From Micromonospora nigra (GTDB lineage: Bacteria > Actinomycetota > Actinomycetes > Mycobacteriales > Micromonosporaceae), in assembly GCF_900091585.1 (NCBI RefSeq), contig NZ_FMHT01000003.1, positions 558,001 through 622,000 on the forward strand: 64,000 bases of DNA. Reading direction: 5' to 3'. Of the stretch, positions 18,890 to 27,236 are shown one piece after another (position 1 is the first letter of the stretch; each line of letters begins with the position of its first letter). A program made the translations under genes and the position numbers. The notes under the pieces were generated by a model. The model worked only from the letters and a program-made list of their open reading frames with translations. It made no database searches and was not told the origin of the DNA.

Positions 18890-20437
18890 GTGACGACTCA
18901 CCCACGACCCGACTCGCTCTCCGACGTGCTGCGCGTCTCGGCCCGGCGGCATGCCGAGCGGACGGCGCTGGTCGACGTCGGCGTCCGGCTGACCTACCGG
19001 GACCTCGACGGTTGTGTGGACGCGCTCGCGGCCCGGTTCCGGCGGGCCGGGGTGCGCCCGGGGGACCGGGTGGGCCTGCACGTGGCCCGGGGGCCGCTGG
19101 CGCTGGTGGGTTCCGCCGCGCTGATGCGGGCCGGTGCCGCGTACCTGCCGCTCGACGTGGCCCAGCCGGCCGCCCGGCTGCGCTACATCGCCGAGGATTC
19201 CGGCCTGCGGCTGGTGGTCTGCGACGAGGCCGGCAGCCGGGGCGAGTTCGGGGCGGGCGTGAGCCGGCTGACCGTGGACGCCGACGACCTGGGTCGACGG
19301 GCGTCGACGGACCCGGACGACGAGCCGGCGATCCTGACCGGCTCGGGGGCGTACGTCATGTACACGTCCGGGTCGACGGGTGCGCCGAAGGGGGTGGAGG
19401 TCACCCACGCGAACGTGCTGGCGCTCCTCGACGACGCGTTGCCGCTGTTCTCGCTCGGCCCGGACGAGGTCTGGCCGTTGCAGCACGGCCACGGTTTCGA
19501 CATCAGCGTCTGGGAGATGTGGGCCGGCATCGCCGTCGGCGCCACCCTGGTCGCGGTCACCGGGCCCGCCACCGAGGACGTCGAACAGCTCGCGGAGCTG
19601 CTGGCCCGGCACCGGCCGACGCGCCTGCACATCGTGCCGAGCGTCTTCCGGCACCTGGCCGAGGTGGTGGCGGAGGACGACGTGCGCATTCCGCTGCGCA
19701 ACGTCACCTTCTGCGGCGAGGCGGTCAACTACCAGGCGATGCGGACCTGGGCGGACAGTCAGCCGGGCCCGGCCCCGCAGTGGTTCAACTCGTACGGCAT
19801 CACCGAGACCACGGTCTACAACACACTGGCCGAGCTGTCCGCCGCCGACATCGCCCGCGCCGACCCGGCCACCCTGATCGGCGCCGGCTACCCGAGCAGT
19901 CCGGTGGTGGTGCGCACCGACGACGGTCCGGCGGCGGCCGGTGCGGTCGGCGAGATCTACATCGGCGGCCGGCAGGTCAGTCCCGGCTACCTGGGCCGTC
20001 CCGAACTCACCGCGCAGCGGTTCGTCTCCCTGCCGGACCAGCCCGGCATCTGGTACCGGACGGGGGATCTGGGCCGGACCGACCCGGACGGGCGGCTCCG
20101 CTACGTCGGTCGGATCGACGAGCAGGTCAAGATCCGTGGCTTCCGGGTGGAGCTCGGGGAGATCGACGTAGCGATGCGCGGGATCGAGTGGATCCGCGAC
20201 GCCGCGTGCGTGGTGCACACGTCCGCGCTGGGCGAGCCGATGCTCGTCGCGTTCGTGGTGCCGGCACAGGACGCGCAACCCGCACCGCAGGCGCTGCTCG
20301 CCCGGCTCCGTGCCGAGCTGGCGGCCCGGCTGCCCGCCCACATGCTGCCCAACCTGGTGGTACCGGTGCCGGTGCTGCCGCTCAACGCCAACGGCAAGAC
20401 GAACCGGCGGGCGCTCGCCGCCGAGTTGGGCGGCTGA
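18890..20437 (+). CDS. Free-standing NRPS adenylation domain
   Basis: 515 aa, one A domain without PCP. YTSGSTGAPKG, the YGITET motif, YRTGDL and a C-terminal NGK are all present, so it should be active. It would adenylate an amino acid and load it in trans onto a PCP. Specificity residues by spacing read D-I-W-H-T-C-S-V-Y, which match no code I know. The YGITET form is shared with Thr-type domains. The GTG at 18890 has AGGAG five to six bases upstream. The LLM oxidoreductase gene starts three bases after its stop, which suggests that the two handle the same residue. Candidate receivers are PCP1 of the 18627 NRPS and the two PCP-C didomains. Confidence 0.93.
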   Translation: MTTHPRPDSLSDVLRVSARRHAERTALVDVGVRLTYRDLDGCVDALAARFRRAGVRPGDRVGLHVARGPLALVGSAALMRAGAAYLPLDVAQPAARLRYIAEDSGLRLVVCDEAGSRGEFGAGVSRLTVDADDLGRRASTDPDDEPAILTGSGAYVMYTSGSTGAPKGVEVTHANVLALLDDALPLFSLGPDEVWPLQHGHGFDISVWEMWAGIAVGATLVAVTGPATEDVEQLAELLARHRPTRLHIVPSVFRHLAEVVAEDDVRIPLRNVTFCGEAVNYQAMRTWADSQPGPAPQWFNSYGITETTVYNTLAELSAADIARADPATLIGAGYPSSPVVVRTDDGPAAAGAVGEIYIGGRQVSPGYLGRPELTAQRFVSLPDQPGIWYRTGDLGRTDPDGRLRYVGRIDEQVKIRGFRVELGEIDVAMRGIEWIRDAACVVHTSALGEPMLVAFVVPAQDAQPAPQALLARLRAELAARLPAHMLPNLVVPVPVLPLNANGKTNRRALAAELGG

Positions 20438-20440
20438 GCC

Positions 20441-21367
20441 GTGACAGTCGAGCACCCGTTCCGGTTCGCCGTCGTCGCGAACGGCACCGAGGGCCCCGAG
20501 TGGACCGCCCTGGCGCAGCGCGTCGAAGCGCTCGGCTACGACGCGCTGCTGGTCACCGACCACGTCACCGATCGGGTGGCGGCGGTGCCGGCCCTCGCCG
20601 TCGCGGCCGCGCACACCGACCGCATCGGCGTGGGCACCTTCGTGCTCAACAACGACCTGCGTCATCCGGTGCTCCTCGCCAAGGACTTCGCCGCCCTCGA
20701 CGCCCTCAGCGGCGGACGCGCGTTGCTGGGCCTGGGCGCGGGCTGGATGAGCAGCGACTACGAGGTGACCGGGGTGCCGCGGGAGCGGGGTGCCGTCCGC
20801 CTGGCCCGCCTGCGCCAGTCGGTCGGCATCGTCAGGTCGCTGCTGGCCGGTGCGGCGGTCGACGTCGACGGGCCGCACTACCGGGTACGCGCGGACGCCG
20901 GTCTGATCGCCCACGACGGGCCCGGGCCGCGGCTGCTCCTCGGTGGCGGTCGCCGTGGTGCGCTGGAGTTCGCCGCCCGCGAGGCCGACATCGTCAGCGT
21001 GGTGCCGCCGCTGGGCCCGCAGGGGCCGCGCGACGTGACGGACCTCGCCCCGCAACGGGTGGACGAGCAGGTCGGCTGGGTCCGCGCGGCGTCCGCCGGC
21101 CGCCGGGAGGCACCCCGGATGAACCACGTGGTGTGGGAGTGTTTCGTCACGGCCCGGCCGGCGCCGATCGTCGCGGCACTCGCCACCGCGTTCGGCACCA
21201 CCCCGGACCTGGTGGCGCAGTCCCCGAGCTTCCTGGTCGGTTCGGTGGACTCGGTGGTGGACGCGCTCTGGTCGCGCCGCGAGCGTTGGGGCTTCTCGTT
21301 CGTCACCGTGCCGGTGGCCGCCCTCGACGCGTTCGCTCCGGTGGTGGCGCGGCTCACCGGACGGTGA
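20441..21367 (+). CDS. LLM-family (luciferase-like) oxidoreductase, probably F420-dependent
   Basis: 308 aa. The fold signature is a TIM-barrel luciferase-like protein: an N-terminal segment with LAQRVEALGYDALLVTDHV, a central LRHPVLLAKDFAALDALSGGR and GLGAGW. Members of this family use F420 or FMN to oxidise or reduce alcohols, imines or carbon-nitrogen bonds. Coupling to the A-domain gene (three bases) suggests that it modifies that amino acid, free or carrier-bound. I cannot separate the F420 from the FMN subfamily with certainty, nor name a substrate. It ends five bases before the convergent acylase gene. Confidence 0.85.
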   Translation: MTVEHPFRFAVVANGTEGPEWTALAQRVEALGYDALLVTDHVTDRVAAVPALAVAAAHTDRIGVGTFVLNNDLRHPVLLAKDFAALDALSGGRALLGLGAGWMSSDYEVTGVPRERGAVRLARLRQSVGIVRSLLAGAAVDVDGPHYRVRADAGLIAHDGPGPRLLLGGGRRGALEFAAREADIVSVVPPLGPQGPRDVTDLAPQRVDEQVGWVRAASAGRREAPRMNHVVWECFVTARPAPIVAALATAFGTTPDLVAQSPSFLVGSVDSVVDALWSRRERWGFSFVTVPVAALDAFAPVVARLTGR

Positions 21368-21372
21368 GCCGC

Positions 21373-23634
21373 CTACGTCCGGCCCCCTCGTCGGCCCAGC
21401 AGGGCCTGGCCGGGCCCGCCTCGGCCCAGTAGCGCGCCGAGCCGCCGCAGCAGACCCGGTCGAGCCCCGGGCGACCCGGCGGGGTGCCCGGGGCCCGCCG
21501 GCCGACGGTTCCGGCCGCCGAGCAGCGGATCGGTCGCCCCCGTCGCCCACCGCACCACGGCCGCCTGGTCCTGCCGGCCGGTGCCGGTGGGGCTGCCGGG
21601 CAGGGTGAGCAGCCCCCGCTCGGGACGCGCCGGGTCGACCACCAGCCGCATGGCCGCCCCGAAGTCGGGTTGGGCCACGCAGACGGTCTCGGCGCAGCCG
21701 GAAAGCTCCACCAGGGGATCGGGCGCGGCGGCGCGGCCCAGCGGCGACCGGGCGAGCAGGTTGACCTCGCCCCACCGGGCGGGGCGCTCGTGCCCGACCC
21801 GCCCGGCCACCACCGCCCGCGCCAGCAGCAGCTGCCCGACGACGAACCGGCGCGGGGTACGCCAGGGCGGCGGCACCAGCCCCTCGGGGAGCGCGTCGAG
21901 CAACCCCCGCAGGGCGGACTCGTGGCCGTGGTAGCAGTAGGTGAACTCGGGGTCGTAGCGCCGGCACGGTGCGGTGAGCGCGGCGAAGAGTTCCTCGCGC
22001 AGCAGATCCCGGAAGACGACGAGCACCGCCAGCCCGTACTCGTCCCGGTCGGCGGTGCCCGCCCACCGGCTGATCTCGTCGCGCAGCGTCGGCAGCGGCT
22101 CGGGCGCGTCGCCGGCCGGCAGGTGGCGCAGCGCGAGATCCCGGTAGTAGGTGTACAGCTCCGCCCGCACGTCGAGCTGGAGTCGCGCCGACACCGACTC
22201 GGCCGCCCGGTCGCCCGCGCGCAGCCGCTCGGCCACCCGCCGCGCCCGGTGACCGCCGAAGAAGTTCCAGGCCACCCCCGCGGAACGGGCGGCGGTGGTG
22301 CTGTTGTTGCAGCTCACCACGAACCCGGAGGCGGGGTCGACCACCCGGGGCAGGCGCTGGGCCGGGATCCACTCGACGCTCTCCCCCGGCGGGGAGAACC
22401 CGCGCGGCCCGCGCTGCGCGCGGGCCGGGAACCGGCCGCCGACCGTCCAGGCCACCCCGCCGTCACGGTCGGCGAGCACCGCGTTGACCGGCGGCAGCCC
22501 GCTGTCGGTGAGCACCGCCACCCCGTCGGCCACCGTGGTCACGCCGTACATGCCCAGCAGGCCGAAGTCGAGCGCCCGGGGATCGGTGAGGGTCGACCGG
22601 AAGGCCACGGCCCGGCCGGCCAGCTCGCCGACGATCGGGCCGCTCGGGCTGTCCCGTACCTCCAGCACCTCGTCCGGGCCGCCCCGGACCGCGATGGTCT
22701 CCCGGCGCGGGGTGCCCGGTCCCCCGGCAGCGCCGGCCCCGCCCGGGGAGGCGTCGCCTGGGCCGGCCGGACCGGCGTCGCAGAGGTCCACCACGTCACC
22801 GGGGAGCCGGGTGAAACCCCAGGCGACGTGCTGGTTGGTTCCCGACACGATCACCGGCAGCCCCGGGATGGTGACGCCGGTGACCGTGGTGTCGGGCAGC
22901 GCGATGGTGGCGGCGTACCAGAGGGACGGGTTGGTCAGGCTCAGGTGGGTGTCGCTGGCCAGGACGGCGGACCCGGCGTGGGATGCGGCCCAGGCGTTGC
23001 TGCCGACCGGGCGCTGGTCGGTCACCACCAGCGGCTGTCCGTCGCGTGGCTCGGCCTGCCCGATCAGCTCGCGCAGCAGGGCCAGCGGCGGGGTCGGCCG
23101 GAGGGGTGCGGGCCGAGCGCCGTCGACGTCGGTCTCGAACTCGTCCTGCTCGGGCAGGAGGAAGTCCACGACCTGCGCGGGCAGGGTGCGCCGCATCACC
23201 TCGACCATCCGCAGCTCGCTGCCGTCGGAGGCCAGTTCCTGGAAGAGCAGCTGCGCGACGGCGATCGAGTCGACCGGTGACCACCGGCGGTGACCCGTCG
23301 CGTCACCGGTCGCGTCGTTGACGCCCGCGGTGAACGCCTCGACCAGCTCCCGTTGCCCCGCCGGCAGCAGCGCGAAGCACTGCCGGGCCACCTCGGCGAG
23401 GTGGAGCCGGCGCTGCCACCGGTCGCCGGGCAGGGCGACCGGGCCGGCCACCTCCGCCAGCCGCCCGTGGACACGACGGCAGAGCAGGTCCATCTGCTCG
23501 CGCCGGTGGTGCGCGACGCTCCAGCCCAGTCCGAAGGTGGCCGCCTCGACGGTGCCGGCGGTGATCCGGGGCCGGTCGGAGCGGTCGTAGCGGATCTCCG
23601 CGCCGCCGCGCCGCACGACTCGTGGGCGGGTCAC
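21373..23634 (-). CDS. Penicillin-acylase-type Ntn hydrolase
   Basis: 753 aa. Matches the penicillin amidase/PvdQ family: an N-terminal segment of the type RDxxGxPxI, GLGW...RREQM, the autocatalytic cleavage and nucleophile motif GSNAW near residue 211, and GTNQHVAWGFT downstream. These enzymes self-cleave into alpha and beta chains and hydrolyse acyl amides. No signal peptide is visible, unlike the usual exported relatives, so it may act inside the cell or leave by another route. The GTG start overlaps the preceding PCP-C stop (GTGA). In a FAAL-primed locus a likely role is removing the fatty acyl group from a lipopeptide precursor. This is inference. Confidence 0.88.
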   Translation of the reverse strand: MTRPRVVRRGGAEIRYDRSDRPRITAGTVEAATFGLGWSVAHHRREQMDLLCRRVHGRLAEVAGPVALPGDRWQRRLHLAEVARQCFALLPAGQRELVEAFTAGVNDATGDATGHRRWSPVDSIAVAQLLFQELASDGSELRMVEVMRRTLPAQVVDFLLPEQDEFETDVDGARPAPLRPTPPLALLRELIGQAEPRDGQPLVVTDQRPVGSNAWAASHAGSAVLASDTHLSLTNPSLWYAATIALPDTTVTGVTIPGLPVIVSGTNQHVAWGFTRLPGDVVDLCDAGPAGPGDASPGGAGAAGGPGTPRRETIAVRGGPDEVLEVRDSPSGPIVGELAGRAVAFRSTLTDPRALDFGLLGMYGVTTVADGVAVLTDSGLPPVNAVLADRDGGVAWTVGGRFPARAQRGPRGFSPPGESVEWIPAQRLPRVVDPASGFVVSCNNSTTAARSAGVAWNFFGGHRARRVAERLRAGDRAAESVSARLQLDVRAELYTYYRDLALRHLPAGDAPEPLPTLRDEISRWAGTADRDEYGLAVLVVFRDLLREELFAALTAPCRRYDPEFTYCYHGHESALRGLLDALPEGLVPPPWRTPRRFVVGQLLLARAVVAGRVGHERPARWGEVNLLARSPLGRAAAPDPLVELSGCAETVCVAQPDFGAAMRLVVDPARPERGLLTLPGSPTGTGRQDQAAVVRWATGATDPLLGGRNRRPAGPGHPAGSPGARPGLLRRLGALLGRGGPGQALLGRRGGRT

Positions 23635-25376
23635 CGGGGCGGCGCCCCGACCGCCGACGGCGCCGGCAGCGGGGTGTCGGGGGCGCTGACGACGGCGGTC
23701 AGGAGCCCCACCACGTGGTCCAGCAGTGCCCCCGCCCGAGCCGCCTCGTCGGGGTCGTCGGCGTGCTCGACGGCCAGCCGCAGCCGGTCGGCGTCGCCGA
23801 GGTGGGCGTGGACGGTGCGTTGGGCGGCGACGGCCACCGGCAGCAACGGCGGCCCGTCGTCGGTCACCGGCCGCAGCCGCAGCCGACCACCGGCCGGTCG
23901 GTCGCCGGCGACCTCGACGGAGAGCACCACGTCGATCAGCTCGGCCGGGTCGACCGCCGCGTCGGCGGCGGGCCCGGCGATCAGCGTCTCCAGCGGGAGA
24001 TCCGACCACTGCCGGGCCGCCGTGAGCCGCTCACCGACCAGGTGTACGAGCTGACGGGGGGTCGCCTCGGCGGCGACCGGAACGGCCAGCAGGGTGCTGT
24101 TGGCGAACGGGCCGACGGTCCGCTCCACCTCCGCCAGCGGACGGTTCTCCAGCAGCGTGCCGACCCCCACCGAGGACAGCCCGGCGAGCCGGGCCACCGC
24201 GGCGGCCACCGCGGCGGCCAGCACGACGACGCTCGTGGCGTTCTGTCCGGCCGCCCACCGCCGGACCGCCGCCATCACCTCGGGCGCCACCTCGGTCGCG
24301 CTGCGGGCCACCGCGACGGTGGTGGCCGGTTCCCGGGGCATTCGGGCGGGGTCGTCGGCCAGCTCCCGCACCACGGCGCGCCAGTGCGGTCGGCTCTGCC
24401 GCAGCGTCGCCGGCCACCGCCCCTCCTGCCACAGCGCGTAGTCGAGATACGAGATGACGTCGGTCGGGTGGGTGGCGGTGGGAACGGCACCGGCGGTGCC
24501 GGTGCCGGCCTCGGTGCCGGTGCCGGCCTCGGTGGCGGCGGCGTTGGCGGTGGCGGTGGCGGTGGTATCGGCCAGGGCGTCGTAACCGGCGGCCAGGTCG
24601 TCCACGAGCACCTGTTGTGACCGGCCGTCGCAGGCGAGGTGGTGCAGGTGCAGCGCCAGCAGGTCGGCGGCACCCGACCTGCGGAACAGTTGAGCGTGCA
24701 GCAGGCCGCCCGCGGCGAGGTCGAACGGCCGCAGGTGGGCCTGCCGCACCCGCCGACGCGCCCGGCGCAGCGCGTCGGCCGGGGGCAGCTCGCGCAGGTC
24801 CGTCTCCTCCAGGACGCCGTCGTCGGCGACGGCGGGAAGCACCACCTGGACGTGCCCGGCGCCCTCCGGGCGGAAGCCGGTACGCAGCATCGGGTGCCGA
24901 CCGACCAGCCGGTGCAGCGCCCGGCGGAGCAGCTCCGCGTCGACCCGGCCGCCGTCGCCCGCCTCGACTTCCAGCACGACCACGACCTTGTTCGCCGGCG
25001 ACGGCCCGAGCCCCACCTCGACCAGCATGAGCTGCTGCTGTTGCAGGCTGAGCGGCCCGTGCTCCCGCCCGGTCGCCTGCGGGGCGTCCACCGGCTGCGC
25101 GGCCGTACCGTGCCGGGTTGCCCGCGCGACCTGGGCCGCGAAGTCCGCGAAGACCGGGAACTCGAAGATCAGGTTGGCGGGAAGGTCGACGCCGAGGCGT
25201 TTGCGGGCCCGCGCCATCAGCCGGGTGGCGAGCATCGAATGCCCACCCAGCTCGAAGAAGTTGCTGTCCGCGTCGACCTTCGGCACGCCCAGCAGGGCCC
25301 GCCACAGCTCCCGCAACCGTCCGGTGAGGTCGTCGTCCACGGCCGCGTCACGGCCGCCGTCCGGAGCTTCGTCCAC
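23631..25376 (-). CDS. NRPS PCP-C didomain, A-less
   Basis: 581 aa. A PCP (GGHSM, Ser47) is followed by a condensation domain (HHLACDGRS) covering ~100-560. There is no A domain, so the PCP must be charged in trans. A Thr/Ala/Gly-rich stretch (DNA 24465-24575, built of short GGTGCCG-like repeats) interrupts the middle of the C domain where family members have a short loop. The start at GTG 25376 is chosen because GGAGGG lies six bases upstream. Earlier GTGs at 25400 and 25412 are weaker. It lies 54 bp after the second ABC gene and overlaps the acylase start. Confidence 0.9.
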   Translation of the reverse strand: MDEAPDGGRDAAVDDDLTGRLRELWRALLGVPKVDADSNFFELGGHSMLATRLMARARKRLGVDLPANLIFEFPVFADFAAQVARATRHGTAAQPVDAPQATGREHGPLSLQQQQLMLVEVGLGPSPANKVVVVLEVEAGDGGRVDAELLRRALHRLVGRHPMLRTGFRPEGAGHVQVVLPAVADDGVLEETDLRELPPADALRRARRRVRQAHLRPFDLAAGGLLHAQLFRRSGAADLLALHLHHLACDGRSQQVLVDDLAAGYDALADTTATATANAAATEAGTGTEAGTGTAGAVPTATHPTDVISYLDYALWQEGRWPATLRQSRPHWRAVVRELADDPARMPREPATTVAVARSATEVAPEVMAAVRRWAAGQNATSVVVLAAAVAAAVARLAGLSSVGVGTLLENRPLAEVERTVGPFANSTLLAVPVAAEATPRQLVHLVGERLTAARQWSDLPLETLIAGPAADAAVDPAELIDVVLSVEVAGDRPAGGRLRLRPVTDDGPPLLPVAVAAQRTVHAHLGDADRLRLAVEHADDPDEAARAGALLDHVVGLLTAVVSAPDTPLPAPSAVGAPPR

Positions 25377-25430
25377 GGTCCACCCTCCACTTCCCGGCAC
25401 CGTGTCCCGCACGAGCCGTCGTCGCTCGGC

Positions 25431-27236
25431 TCAGGCGTAGGCGCGGTGCTGCCTGCGGTACATGTCGGCGTAGCGGCCGTCGGGTCGGACGACCAGCGTG
25501 TCGTGGTGGCCGACCTCGACGATCGCGCCGCCCTCGACGACCACGACCAGGTCGGCGGTGCGGGCGGTGGAGAGGCGGTGGGACGCGAAGAGCGTGATGC
25601 CGTTGGCGCTCTCGGCGGCCCGGCGGGCGGCGGCGAGGTAACGGCGCAGGACCGCCTCCTCCGCGATCGGGTCGATCGACGCGGTCGGCTCGTCCAGGAC
25701 GAGCAGGCACGGTGCCGGGCGCATGCTGGCCCGGGCCAGCGCCAGCCGTTGCCACTGCCCCCCGGACAGGTCCACACCGTCCTCGAACGACCGTCCCAGC
25801 CTCGTCGACAGGCCCTGCGGGAGCCCGTCGACCACCTCGGTGGCGGCCCCCCGGCGGACCGCCTCGTGCACCGCCGGGAGGTCGTCGACGCGGTCGAGGT
25901 CGCCGACGCCGACGCTGACCCCGGCGGTGAACTCCAGCCGGGAGAAGTCCTGGAAGCACGCGCTCACCCGCGTGTACCACCGGCCGCCCGGGATCGCGGC
26001 GAGGTCGACGTCGTCCGCGGTGATCCGGCCCTCGGTCGGCGCGTACAGCCCGGCCAGCAGCTTGATCAGGGTGGACTTGCCGGCACCGTTGCTGCCGACC
26101 ACCGCCACCGTCGTGCCCGCCGGCAGGTGCAGGTCCACCCCGCGCAGGGCCCAGCCCTCGGCGCCCGGGTACCGGAAGCCCACACCGCTCAGGGTGACGC
26201 CGGAGGCGAGGCGGTGGGGCGCGGGCGGACCGACGGCCGGTACCGCCCGCACCGCGTCGTCGACGTACTCCTCAAGCGCCAGCAGTCGGCGGGAGGAGGC
26301 GACGGTCTGCTGGAGGAAGCCCAGCGACTGCACCAGTTCGTTGACCTGCATGCTGATCGAGGTGACCAGACCGAGGGTGAGCACCACGTCGCCGAGCGAC
26401 ACCGATCCGTCGACGAACCGCCACATCACGAGCACCAGGCCACCGGCGTAACCGGCGGCGAAGACCAGCGCACCGAGGCCGGTGAGCAGCAGGTTGCCGG
26501 TGACCGCCCGGACCACCCGGCGGTCCGCCTCCCCGGTCGCGGCGGCGAGTCGGCGGCGCAGCTCGGGCAGGACCCCGAACAGGCGCAGTTCCTTGCCGGC
26601 CGCCGGGGAGGTGCCGACGGTGTACAGGTGCCGGCCCAGCCGGGCCGCGCCGGCCCCCGCCCCGACCGCGGCGATCCGGCGGCGCTGTGCCCACCGCGAC
26701 GTCATCAGCGCGGGCACCGCCAGCACGGCGATCAGCAGCATCCGCGGGTCCACCAGCGACAGCAGCACGGCGGTGACGACGGCGCGCACGCTCGCGCCCA
26801 GCACCAGGGACAGCGCGTCGGCCCCCTCCGAGAGGTAGACCCGTTCCTGTTCCAGGACCTCCAGGTTGTCGCGCACCGTCGGATCGTCGAGGTGGGCCAC
26901 CCCGGGCAGGCGGCTGACCAGGGTCATCAGCCGACGGTCCACCGCCGCGGCGGTGGCCTCGATCATCCGGACCGACAGTTCGATGGCGGGGGCGATCGTT
27001 CCCGACCAGAGCGCGGCCGCCAGCACCAGCGCGACCACGGCGACGGTCACCGCGGTCGGGTCCCCGGCCACCGACCCGTCGATGATCAGCTTCACCAGGT
27101 ACATCAGCAGGGTGACCAGGGTGGGTCGCAACCCGAACATCAGCAGGGTCAGCACGGTGGCCCGGCGGTCGGCGCCCAGGGACAGGCTGATCGCGGCCAC
27201 GAAGGCGCTGCGGCGGCGGGTCCCGGTCGGTCTCAT
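25431..27236 (-). CDS. ABC exporter half-transporter (TMD-NBD), second of a pair
   Basis: 601 aa. The N-terminal membrane domain (~1-330, several hydrophobic segments) is fused to a nucleotide-binding domain with Walker A GSNGAGKST, signature LSGGQWQ, Walker B LLVLDEPTAS and an H-loop SHRLS. Its start (TGATG) overlaps the stop of the other ABC gene by one base, so the two probably form a heterodimeric exporter. Placed between condensation enzymes and an acylase, it likely exports the lipopeptide or its precursor and may give self-protection. Confidence 0.95.
   Translation of the reverse strand: MRPTGTRRRSAFVAAISLSLGADRRATVLTLLMFGLRPTLVTLLMYLVKLIIDGSVAGDPTAVTVAVVALVLAAALWSGTIAPAIELSVRMIEATAAAVDRRLMTLVSRLPGVAHLDDPTVRDNLEVLEQERVYLSEGADALSLVLGASVRAVVTAVLLSLVDPRMLLIAVLAVPALMTSRWAQRRRIAAVGAGAGAARLGRHLYTVGTSPAAGKELRLFGVLPELRRRLAAATGEADRRVVRAVTGNLLLTGLGALVFAAGYAGGLVLVMWRFVDGSVSLGDVVLTLGLVTSISMQVNELVQSLGFLQQTVASSRRLLALEEYVDDAVRAVPAVGPPAPHRLASGVTLSGVGFRYPGAEGWALRGVDLHLPAGTTVAVVGSNGAGKSTLIKLLAGLYAPTEGRITADDVDLAAIPGGRWYTRVSACFQDFSRLEFTAGVSVGVGDLDRVDDLPAVHEAVRRGAATEVVDGLPQGLSTRLGRSFEDGVDLSGGQWQRLALARASMRPAPCLLVLDEPTASIDPIAEEAVLRRYLAAARRAAESANGITLFASHRLSTARTADLVVVVEGGAIVEVGHHDTLVVRPDGRYADMYRRQHRAYA

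Noticed and set aside
24465..24575. GGTGCCG-type simple repeats as a mobile or regulatory repeat
   Set aside because: They lie in frame inside the PCP-C gene and encode a Thr/Ala/Gly linker-like loop. Recorded there instead.
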